DNA of 51,419 nucleotides from Zancudomyces culisetae (Eukaryota > Kickxellomycota > Harpellomycetes > Harpellales > Legeriomycetaceae): the NCBI GenBank assembly GCA_001969505.1, contig LSSK01000044.1, forward strand, positions 1-51,419, written 5' to 3'. The notes beneath the pieces are model-generated. The model was not told where the DNA came from, ran no database searches, and worked only from the letters and a program-made list of their open reading frames with translations. A program made the position numbers and the translations under genes. The stretch's first letter is position 1. The number at the start of each line of letters is the position of its first letter. Below are positions 42,363-51,419 of this stretch, in pieces.

Positions 42363-44062
42363 TTAGGAAATTTGTTGATAGCGAATCTTATTGATTGCAG
42401 TTGGGTTCATTTTCAAGTATTTATTGGATATAAATCGCATGTCGTTTTCTGATATTTCCATCTTTAATTATTCAATATACAACAAAATAAGCCTTTAAAT
42501 ATGCTCGAGATTAAAATAATGGGTATTGAATACTGCATTCTGAATGTAGAGTCTGGTTGTAATAAACGGAGAATTAATAGATATATGATGCAATTTGAAA
42601 TTAGTACTCACATGTCTTCCTTCCAACATCAAATGTTTTAATCTTTCCTTTTCCTTGAGAGTCTTTATCCCAACAAGATCCTATTTGTTCATAATTTTAT
42701 TGATTTCATCTAGTACACTTCAACGATTGGTACCGAATGAATATATAACATTTATGGTGATGTAATACGGTAGGATGTATATCTAAATGTTACCTTTTTA
42801 TACAACTCAGTTTCTTCCATTGGAACCATATTTCCATATTCATCATAATATCCAAAGATCTGTTTGTGTGTATAAAAGAAATGCAGGTTATTATGACATA
42901 CCTCGGCACAACATCGATGCTATTGATTGTCGAGAATATTGAAGGATAAAACTTACCGATGAGTTTGGGGGGTCAATCATGTTTTCTTCTTTAAAGTTAC
43001 AAAGCACAAATAACTCCATTTTTGCAATATTATCAATATACGTTTGGTTGACCTATACAATAGTTCCATAATAACATAACATAACATAACATAACCGAAT
43101 GAACTAGGTTACCCCCCTCATCCCTTCCTCCCAAAAAAAAAGAAAATGCTGTTACCTTTTTTTCATTGTTAATGTCGGCTAGAAATATCGATTTATCGTA
43201 ATACTCGTTTAGCCGCTTTATATCTTTAAAGTATTGAGCTTGAATAATATTATTCTGGATGTAAGGGAGGTATACACCCTTGTATAACAGTGGTCGAACT
43301 GACTTGCAGGTAAAATCATTATTTCTGCAGGCTGGCGGGTTGGCAACGCCACTGTGTGGCGATCCAAGGGTTATTAGTCGCTTCATATTTAGCCCCGTGT
43401 ATCTTTGTGCAAGACCTCTAAGGAATAGTCCACCCTGTGAAAACCCCAACCCATAAAAACCATTTTTGAGCTTTTCATCCTTCATTAATTCGCTAGCTAC
43501 TACCTCCAACTGTATTCCGTAGTATTTCTATTAGCTGAGTTTGTGTTTTTTTTTAAAAAAATAAAAATTTCTTACCTGGTTATTAATATTTCCTTTAAAC
43601 CCAGCCCATCTGTCTTGATTTACTGTCTCGCCGATTTTAATTGAGTATACATATACAGACGGAATCTCTTGCTCGATAATAGCCTTAACGTGATTTATAG
43701 AGTTTTCGCAGCAAGTATCCCCCATCCCATGCCAGATTACAACTTTTTATTGAAAAAACAAAAAAATAGCAATAACAATAACAATAATCGGTAAGTAGAT
43801 ATCACGCTTAATATTGCGTATCTTTTTTATTCGCGTAGCTGTAAATATATGATAGTTAAACCTGTGACTAATTACCTGGTGTTGGCTCAAGATTATTGTC
43901 TTCCAGCTTTATGCTAACTACCTTTTCAACTAGTTTGGATTTCGTTCAGTACATAATTAATACGTATTATTCTTTCTTTTTAACTGGTTATTTTCGCTTA
44001 CTTTGAAAAAGCACACAGACCATCGTTTGCACAAATCTAATGAAGTGCATTTTTATATTCAT
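42363..44062 (-). CDS. PPT1: Palmitoyl-protein thioesterase (PPT1 type)
   Basis: Eight exons on the minus strand: 44062-44002, 43929-43876, 43742-43576, 43509-43156, 43052-42957, 42859-42794, 42680-42612 and 42461-42363, encoding 321 aa. All phases match. Exon 1 is a signal peptide (HFIRFVQTMVCVLFQ). The enzyme removes palmitate from S-acylated proteins in the vacuole/lysosome. Junction of exons 2 and 3 gives TPVVIWHGMGDTCCENSINH, the family's opening strand and oxyanion region. GFSQGG holds the nucleophile Ser. LGSPHSGVANPPAC and SIFLADINNEKK are conserved. The catalytic Asp lies in ENMIDPPNSS and the His in GRHMEIS, across the last junction. Acceptors of exons 3 and 8 are AAAAAG and TTAAAG. 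In S. pombe the homologue is fused to a dolichyl pyrophosphatase; here it stands alone. Confidence 0.93.
43071..43095. repeat. (ATAAC)5 tandem repeat
   Basis: Five perfect ATAAC units inside the fourth intron of PPT1, between the exons at 43156 and 43052. Confidence 0.85.
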
Positions 44063-45078
44063 AAAAAGAAGATTTAAGAGCCTGGAATTGATTTTATATA
44101 GTGTCAAGTTCGCTCTCGTCTACCAGCTGGTGATTTATGTTCTGCTATTAGCTGTTATTTCCCCTTTTTTTGCTGTTCGGTTCAAACTTGTATCAACAAA
44201 TTTCTAATTTAAAGGTATGCTTTCATGTGACAACTCTTTCGCCTTTATTCACTAAACTAACTCATTTTTTAGTGCAAAAAAAAATCTTTGGAATCTAAGC
44301 GAAACGAAAATCGATTGGCGTTTAACTTTTTGAAAGAAAATAACTCTAACCATCCCAAACTCACAGAAACCGAGCAGAAACCGAACAGAAACCGAACAGA
44401 AACCCACCATTCCTGTCAAAAATGTGGGGAGGTGAGGAAATGGAAATGAGGTTTAAATACAAGTATAAAGTGTGGAGACTCCTTGCATCCAACCCAACTT
44501 TTTGAGTGTTCGCTTGAAATACATCTTCGTTTGCAATCAATATTAGCTAAAACTAGGAGTTACTTTCCAGTGTACTCCTTTTCTATTTAAAACATGAATG
44601 AGTATCCAACTTTCCAGTCAAGATCAACCTGAAAATTTCTGTAGTCATGTAGATATTAAATACCCACCAGTATGGTGTAGTGGCCAACCATTGAAGATAG
44701 CCTCATCAATAAGGAATCATAAATAAACGAATGAATGAATAATATTGGAGCACTTTCTAACCACCACTCGTCCTTTTTTTTTCATCCTGGTGCAGCCAAG
44801 TCACCATGATTAGCCTCAACCAGAGTGTTCCAAGATTATGAATGTAGATTTTGATAAAAAGATGATCGATTTTCATATAAAATATGGGCAAAATAAGAAG
44901 ATGGTATAATAAGAGAGCTATCTGGACTCAAAATTTCCAAGACTACACATATTTTCGAGAACTTGTATAGCTTCGAAAAGTATAAAATAAGTTTAATCTA
45001 GCAGCAATATCGTTAAAGTAGCCAAAAACCCGCCTTTTCCTGTTCAGATAGACATTAAACAAATCAAAATCAGCGCAG
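44063..45078. other. Intergenic region upstream of PPT1
   Basis: AT-rich. Contains the 11-bp-period repeat at 44364-44405 (separate entry) and a short GAATGAATGAAT run near 44729. No gene recognised. Confidence 0.45.
44364..44405. repeat. 11-bp direct repeat (CAGAAACCGAA)
   Basis: Three full units of CAGAAACCGA[A/G] plus a fourth partial CAGAAACCC, spaced exactly 11 bp apart, about one DNA helical turn. It lies about 300 bp upstream of the PPT1 start codon. Confidence 0.8.
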
Positions 45079-46502
45079 CTACTCGGGATCGCGCTGGGGA
45101 GGAGACGCATATTGTCTGGGTGAAGGAGTGTACCGTCGTCTCTCTCTGCTGATGCTTCTGCTTGGCGGCCGCTGTCGTGGACTGTAGCTATGGTTCCTAC
45201 TATTTGGACTCCGGAATCTCCCGCGCGGGCTGGGACTACGCCTTGGGCGATAACCCCTGCTTCGAGATCTATAGCGCACGGGACTTGGCCCCCTTCGTTC
45301 GTAATACGGTGGATACTCTCTGTATCTGTCCCGACTCATTGATCTCCCAGCACTAGGAGATCCGTATCTACGACGAGAAGGACTTCTAGAAAGGGATCTG
45401 GATCGGGAGCGGCTACGATCCCTGTATCGCCGAGTATTACCCCTTGTTGGCGAGACTGACCTTCTTGGTGGAGGATGCCGACCTTCTCCTGGTATAGTGT
45501 CAAATCGCCATGCGCTGCTTGGAGGTCTTCTCGACCACTAAAATTCATTTCTCGATAATGTAAGTTATATTTGCAAAGATTAAACCAAAAAGGTGTATGA
45601 AAAAAGAATTAATAAATATCCACTGGAAATACCTGTATCGAGATACGATAGCCGTCTATGATTTGGCCGTGCATTTCATTGAAAGCATCTTCGGCATCCA
45701 ACGGATCTCTGTATTCTATAAATGCTATTCTAGTTGTATTTGAATTATATAGGAGATTCGGTTAGCTTGTTTATTTTTCCGTTCTCCTAGAAATAACTAC
45801 GCCTTCGTTCTTCGTTCCAAACCAAAACAATCTTTCACCATAAAAATATTGAGAAGAGGGGGTTTAAATATTCATTTCGCGTCGATATTCACAATTTAAT
45901 CTCAAGTCAAAACAAAGAAAATTGCTTTCGAAAAAGATCGATAATAAATTGCTCGTTGAAATCGATTATCGATTAAACCGAACAATATGGTCGCAACTAA
46001 TTCGTATCAGATTTAAGTTTTTATCCTTTTTCTTCCATTTTTAATACGATGTTTTTAGTTTTTGGCTGTAAACCCATTTAACATAAAAGTATATTGTGAC
46101 GTTTTCCCTCAATAATAGAAAATACATTAAAATAAATGGTATTGGTATAGAGGCTTACGACTTTGGCGCACCCGATCTTGGCCTCGGAATGTCGCATCTT
46201 ATTAGAGGTCCGAACCTATGATAGTAAAAAGTAATAAAAATAAGAATCGAATGTTAATTGGATTTCGCAGTGAGTGAGTGAGAAGTGAGGCGGAGAGGAG
46301 AGTGCAGAGTGCAAGTACGTTAATTCAAGTTAATTTTATATATTTTCTTAACAAGTCATAAAATGGCAGCAAGGCTGGCAGAAGTATCGAAATTCAGAGT
46401 AGAAAAAATGCTTAACTATTACCTCTCAAATTCGTGCGCCAAATCTCTAGAATCCGTGCTAGGATTTATTCCTGCAACAAATAATGTAAATCTTTGCGCC
46501 AT
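45079..46502 (-). CDS. srp1: SR-family splicing factor (S. pombe Srp1-like)
   Basis: Four exons on the minus strand: 46502-46423, 46215-46159, 45729-45633 and 45537-45079, encoding 230 aa. All phases match and every acceptor is TAG. Exons 1-3 build one RRM. RNP2 is in FTLFVAGINPSTDSRDLAHE. The junction gives ERFGPLIRCDIPRPRSGAPK. RNP1 is in IAFIEYRDPLDAEDAFNEMH. The FGPLIRCDIP stretch is nearly the same as in fission-yeast Srp1. Exon 4 encodes an RS tail with many RS, SR, SP and RR pairs (DRSRSRSRSLSRSPSRRRY). SR proteins bind exonic enhancers and are phosphorylated by SRPK/Clk kinases in the tail. The first and third introns have pyrimidine-rich or GTGAGTGAG-like tracts that might be autoregulatory. 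Confidence 0.9.
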
Positions 46503-49162
46503 CTGTGATGATCAACACAAAATATTTGAAAAGACAAAGACAGCCAAAGTAGTATATCTTAGAGTGGATAAAATGGCTTTTCGTGTTTACTTTAGATGAG
46601 AATTCAAATTCTTTGTTTTTCTAATTTTCCCTATAGTTTTTACTCTAGGGATTTTCTTTTGCACCTTTATGAAAAAATAGTAAACCGAATTGTGTGGTGT
46701 AATGCAAATTCTCGGGAAAAAAAAAGCTTACGGAAATTTCCTTGTACATTATTGGCCCATGACAATATACTCCTTTGCCAAAAGCCTAATGGGAAAATGG
46801 GATCCTTGTTGTAAGGCTTAGCATTAACTTGGCTAGACGCAGGCCTCACTAAGCCAAATCAAATCACATGTCCGAATAGAGTCACACGCCTATGCTCAAA
46901 AGTAGCAAGTATATGGCTAAAACTCACACAAAGCTGTGGGAAGCTAGTGGGTTGTATTTTTCCTATCGGTACACTGTAATAGATATAGCGGATTCGGCCG
47001 ACATTATTTGCTTTAATCGTTTCTGAATATAATATATGCTGCTTTATACAACTAAACTCTACTATCTGTGTGTATTTTTTATCTGAAGTGAATATTTATC
47101 TTTTGGAGGAATGTTAAAAGACAGTTTGCTATACTGACTTACTATACTCGTTCAAAACTACTTGGTAATCTCTGAGCTTAAAGTTATTTGCCAGTATGGC
47201 ATGTACGGAAGCTTTGAGCACCAGTAGCTGGGTATTTACATTGTATTTTGCTTTTTCATTGTCATATCTTTTCAAATGTATATACACATTTTCGATATTA
47301 TTTCCCAATCTGATAACGTGATGGACTTAGTAGCGAAATACTGGTAACCGTATTAGTGGTGCTGATTCTAAGTGCTGATTTTTTACAAGAAAAACATGTT
47401 TAGCTTATAAAGTTGAAATAACAAAGACAAAGGTGTTAATTAGTTGACAATGTCATTTAAGTAAAAAGTGATATTTTTGATGAATGTAAATTGCACTATC
47501 TGTGTTCGCTTAAATCTTATTGCGAGAATCCTACTTTTAATAGACGAAAAAGCTCGAAAAATATGAAAGTATCAGCAAGAGTGAGTCGAAATTTGTCTTT
47601 TTAGGATGGAAAAGTAGAAATAAGAAAAAAAACCTTTTTCTAAACACTGATGAATTGAAAAAAGGTGAGTAAACTCCAAACAAAGCTTAGTTGTTATTGA
47701 TAAATCAAAAAATAGAGTAAAGCTTGTACTCACGCGACCTACACAGACTGAACACATGTTCAACATTCTGAGGTTGAAAGAAGTTAGGCTATCGGAGAGT
47801 AAGTATTGTTATTGCCTTCAGCTATATTGGTATACGGATTCATTAGTATACTTTGCATTAAATGACCATGCTTATTTTATATCGCAAGGGCGAATTTTTT
47901 TTTTCACAAATATTGGAGCTAGTGTATTTGTTTTTTTACAATTGATATACAGAATTTAGCGAATAACTTTAATTGCGACTGACTTTCTAATTTCTTTTTT
48001 ATCTAAGTTTTGCTAAATGACGAGACCAAAATAATATATTGAAAAATCATCTGAAGACCCAGGATGGTGTTAAGAGCAAGGGAACTTTACTAAATGACTG
48101 AAATTAGTTATATGATATATATCTGTACTGGGATCTGGGATGTGCGGTATGGTTGGAAAACCCAATATTTTCATGAACAATCTTTAATTAAAAAAATAAA
48201 TATTCACGTAAACCAAGTTACTTTGTTGAATATGGGACCTTTAGAATTTTATTCTTTATATGTATAACGTTGAAAGGGAGTCTATGGCTGAAAATAATAT
48301 ATTTAAGAAATACCCATAGGAAAGCTAGACAATGTAATTATTCACAGTGTCTATGTTAATAGAATTTAGTCCTTCGTGCAAATACAAAAAGCCAGTTGCC
48401 CGAAGTATGTTTAGGGTTTTTTGGATTTAATATGGCAACTATTTTGAAAAGTACAGAACCTGTGTTAGGAACGGAGATAAAGCATACTCGGATATATAAA
48501 ATATTTGTGCTGGGTAATGTACCTAATCTGATGATACTGTGAAAGCATCAATATTATTACCATTGTCTATGCGATGGAATGTTTGCAAAAATGAATATAT
48601 CCTTACTTCATTTTTCGGCAAGTAAATACTAATAATCTACCACAGAAACAGAAAGGGTGGTTTGTAATCCATTTAGCAGCACAGTTGTACTTCATTTGGG
48701 AAATATTTGTAACAATAATCATCATGAATTTCGACTGCATTTTTTTTCGCTTTACATATCTTTATAATGGCTTTGAGTTTAGTTAGTGTTTACAAGCAAA
48801 AGTGGATATGTACAAAATTGGATAATACTGTATAATTGTTGTTGCTATTATATTACAAAAAACAAAATTGGAACCCATTCATATTTGAACTTTTTTTTCC
48901 TTGTGAAACAACATGGTACTCAATAAAAGGGATTAGTTATTGAAAGTACATATTAGCCTAGTAGAACATATTTTATAGAGAAAAAAAGGTGTCGTTTTAT
49001 GATAGTAAATGTTTGGCGTATAAATAAATAAAACCAATACAGAATACCCTTAAAAAACCAACTTGCAACCGACCCGAACACAAGTATTTTTTATTGAGAA
49101 ATATATCAATTAAATATACAAATTTTACTTGTAGCATTAAATAGTACAAGTGTAAAATAAAC
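46503..49162. other. 2.66-kb intergenic region, no gene recognised
   Basis: The largest gene-free stretch in the window, strongly AT-rich. Splice-donor-like GTAAGT/GTGAGT sequences near 47640-47800 are accompanied only by very short open frames on both strands, so an unrecognised gene of small exons cannot be excluded. No RNA gene, repeat family or mobile element was seen. Confidence 0.4.
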
Positions 49163-50358
49163 ATGAGGATCAGCTACTTTCATCTATTGTATGCTGCAGC
49201 GGTCATCCCCAACTCAGGAAACTCCTGGGTAATTGAGGAAGGGCATGATTCCAACACTGGTTCTGAAACCCCGGATTTTGTCAAAGGTAAATAATAAAGC
49301 ACGTTTTAGTGTATACCATAAGTATGCCAAACAGAGGAGTAGTATCTGTAAAGATAAAACGGAGATGCTAAATTAACATCAGCATAAAGAGTAGCTCCTC
49401 AGAACATTGGTTGAGCATTGTCAAATATTGACCATATATTTCATTTAAAAATAACCAAAAAAAAATACAAGTTGGTAATACTGATGACAAATAAAAATAA
49501 CATATAGATACAAAAGTTCCAATAAGAGGTCAATGGAAAGGAAAAGACGCATATCTACAATGTGTAAATAAATATGGATATGGGTTATACTACAGCAACG
49601 AAAAATGCACGAAATGCTACTGTGATATTTATGGCGAAAACTGCCCACTCGGAGACGAGTGTAGTAAAAGAGCAGACACTAGCTTTGATATGGATATGGA
49701 AAATGAAAATTGGAAAAAATATCACGATTGTGTAAAATTACACGGAATAGTGCTAGATATTGACCCTGCGACAAAAAAAGCGTGTTACTGTACTTACAGC
49801 GGAAGAAAGTGTCTAAATAGACCACTAAGGAACAATCCTTACTACAGATATAGAAATTGTATTAAAATGCATGGTGCCAAGTATATATACAAGGACGACA
49901 ACTGCACATTGTGTATTTGTACACTGAGGGGGTTGGTGTGTAAAGAAAAATGCAGAAAACAAGAATTAAACGACGAAGGAGACGATGAGGCGTCAAAAAA
50001 TACAGAAAAGGAGGTGATACAACGACAAAGATTTGGTGGGTTTAGTTCTTTGAGGCTACAGGAACGAATGGGATTCAATAGGAGAGACGTTAAAGCGAAG
50101 GATAGCTCAGGTAATTCAAACAATACAACACAAGCTATTTCTTCATTTATCACTTCAAGCGACGAATTTAAAAAGATGTTGATGAAGGCAATATTAGAAA
50201 AACTAGGTGCAAAAAATAATACAAAAAAAATAGAGAAGAGAAACGAAAAAATGGAAAAGAGGATGGATAATGCACGTAGAGATCTTGTTGTGAGCATTGG
50301 AAAAATGGAAATGAAGGGATTGGATGTGGGTACCGTCGAGTTTGTCTCTGAAACTAAC

Positions 50359-50435
<77 letters not shown>

Positions 50436-51419
50436 ATCACCATCATATTCATCATCACCATCATATTCATCATATTCATCATCATCGTATTCATCATCAT
50501 CGTATTCATCATCATCAATAGAGCCATATTATGACTGCTCAAACGGTGCATATAATGCCCAAATGCTGGAAGTAATAACTGAACTGAAAGCAAGCGAAAT
50601 GGGCTTTTTGCATAATAAGTTTAAGCAAACTTCAACAAAAAGAGCGGGCCACGTTAAATTTTTCAAAAAACAGGAAGAATCAGATAGAAGCTCAACTATC
50701 AGCATTGGTGGAATATCAATAAATGAGCTGGTGATAGATGAACTAAATGGCATACCCGGGTGGGAAACATCAAAAGACAATTCAAGTGATACTTCAACTG
50801 ATTCCTCAACTGATTCTTCAACTGATTCTTCAACTGATACTTCATCTGATACTTCATCTGATACTTCATCTGATTCTTCAACTGATAATTCAACTGATTC
50901 AGATAAGATTAGCATACCAACTGAGTCAGGAGACGAAAGTACCGATATTTTCCCAACTGACACTTCAACTGAGTCTTCAACTGATTCTTCAACTGACACT
51001 TCAACTGACACTTCAACTGAGTCTTCATCTGATTCCTCAACTGATTCCTCAACTGACACTTCAACTGAGTCTTCAACTGATTCTTCAACTGATTCTTCAA
51101 CTGATTCCTCAACCGAGTCTTCAACTGATTCCTCATCTGATTCCTCAACTGATTCCTCAACTGACACTTCAACTGAGTCTTCAACTGGTTCTTCAACTGA
51201 TTCCTCAACCGAGTCTTCAACTGATTCCTCAACTGATTCCTCAACTGACACTTCAACTGAGTCTTCAACTGATTCTTCAACTGATTCTTCAACTGATTCC
51301 TCAACCGAGTCTTCAACTGATTCCTCATCTGATTCCTCAACTGATTCCTCAACTGACACTTCAACTGAGTCTTCAACTGGTTCTTCAACTGATTCCTCAA
51401 CCGAGTCTTCAACTGATTC
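49163..51419 (+). CDS. Secreted cysteine-module / Ser-Thr-Asp-repeat surface protein (3' end beyond window)
   Basis: Exon 1 is 49163-49286 and exon 2 is 49508-51419 (open at the window edge), joined in phase 1; at least 678 residues are visible. An alternative in-frame acceptor at 49516 would drop three residues. The N-terminus (MRISYFHLLYAAAVIPNSG) looks like a secretion signal. Three cysteine modules start at residues 60, 116 and 159, each with C-[VI]-x2-[YH]-G, then C-x2-C-x-C-x3-G-x2-C. Module 2 has Lys in place of one Cys. A basic linker follows, then a poly-Ser/Tyr tract (residues 326-378), a unique segment with one Cys, and from residue 467 an acidic repeat of the type S-T-D-S/S-T-E-S. 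I do not recognise the family. A wall or extracellular-matrix protein is inferred. Each module's C-x2-C-x-C-x3-G spacing recalls pacifastin or VWC half-domains. Confidence 0.72.
49561..49953 (+). other. Three tandem cysteine modules
   Basis: Modules at 49561-49662, 49729-49812 and 49858-49953 align without gaps: C-x14-[C/C/K]-x2-C-x-C-x6-C. Modules 1 and 3 have one more Cys after x5 and x3. In module 2 the second Cys position is Lys, which leaves four cysteines. The common aromatic/His-Gly follows the first Cys (VNKYG, VKLHG, IKMHG). Confidence 0.75.
50359..50517 (+). repeat. TCA/TCG trinucleotide repeat encoding poly-Ser then Pro/Tyr-Ser
   Basis: An uninterrupted run of TCA and TCG codons (about 26) changes into units such as CCATCATATTCATCA, encoding Ser-rich PSYSS and SSSSY. 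It also makes spurious His and Met homopolymer ORFs in other frames. Confidence 0.9.
50782..51419 (+). repeat. Ser-Thr-Asp/Glu coding minisatellite with 192-bp higher-order repeat
   Basis: The base unit is 12 bp, mostly TCAACTGATTCC or TCAACTGAGTCT, encoding STDS or STES. A higher-order unit of 192 bp (64 codons) starts at 51055 and again at 51247; the 173 bases visible of the second copy are identical to the first. The array continues past the window edge. A short non-repeat break lies at about 50899-50950. Confidence 0.92.

Noticed and set aside
45162..45356. Plus-strand ORF opposite the SR-protein tail
   Set aside because: Antisense shadow of the RS-rich exon; no start context or motif.
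50354..50593. Minus-strand ORF with poly-Met and plus-strand ORF with poly-His
   Set aside because: Both are shadows of the TCA/TCG repeat that encodes poly-Ser in the long plus-strand frame.
50529..51412. Long minus-strand ORFs with VEESVEDS or NQLKNQL repeats
   Set aside because: They are antisense readings of the 12-bp minisatellite. The plus-strand frame has upstream Cys modules, a signal peptide and a splice site; the minus frames have none.
1..51419. CRISPR arrays, insertion sequences, prophage or operon structure
   Set aside because: Spliceosomal introns, long spacers and gene content show eukaryotic nuclear DNA; no array-like spaced repeats or transposase genes were seen.

Overview
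This window is nuclear DNA of an AT-rich, intron-containing fungus. Introns are short (about 50-250 bp) with donors such as GTAAGT, GTATGT and GTGAGT, branch-like ACTAAY motifs and mostly TAG acceptors. Nearly every recognisable gene is a conserved fungal or eukaryotic housekeeping gene. The gene set includes a stand-alone palmitoyl-protein thioesterase, an STK32/YANK-type kinase, an S. pombe Srp1-like SR protein and an ATP sulfurylase without the C-terminal APS-kinase-like domain that ascomycete enzymes carry. That mix suggests a fungus outside the budding yeasts, perhaps an early-diverging lineage such as Zoopagomycota. The lineage is an inference with low confidence.

Layout from left to right: the 5' exon of HAT1 (-); a doubtful small ORF; NUF2 (+); a long-chain acyl-CoA synthetase (-); a TVP15/COPI-associated membrane protein with a very long tail (+); LSM12 (-); a GDSL acylhydrolase (-); MET3 (+); SYF2 (-); a six-exon PX-domain protein (-); CTP synthase URA7 (+); NOC3 (+), convergent with RAD4 (-) with only 7 bp between stop codons; a four-helix membrane protein (+); a tiny three-exon SERBP1/Stm1-like gene (+); TSR4/PDCD2 (+); an STK32-like kinase holding a 468-base N gap (+); an eight-exon PPT1 (-); an SR protein (-); and, running off the right edge, a secreted protein with three cysteine modules, a poly-Ser tract and a Ser-Thr-Asp repeat stalk (+).

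There is no operon logic. Genes are separated by AT-rich intergenic stretches of 0.4-2.7 kb with homopolymer tracts, A/T-junction promoter elements, G-quadruplex motifs and a few inverted-repeat clusters. Functional themes recur loosely: ribosome biogenesis or ribosome-associated (NOC3, TSR4, SERBP1-like), splicing (SYF2, SR protein), chromosome biology (HAT1, NUF2, RAD4), and lipid or endomembrane functions (acyl-CoA synthetase, GDSL hydrolase, PX protein, TVP15-like, PPT1).

Most multi-exon genes were assembled by reading the splice sites: reading phases were checked, but no transcript data were available. The most novel object is the cysteine-module/Ser-Asp-repeat protein at the right edge. 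Its repeat stalk contains a 192-bp higher-order repeat that is exact over all the sequence visible.
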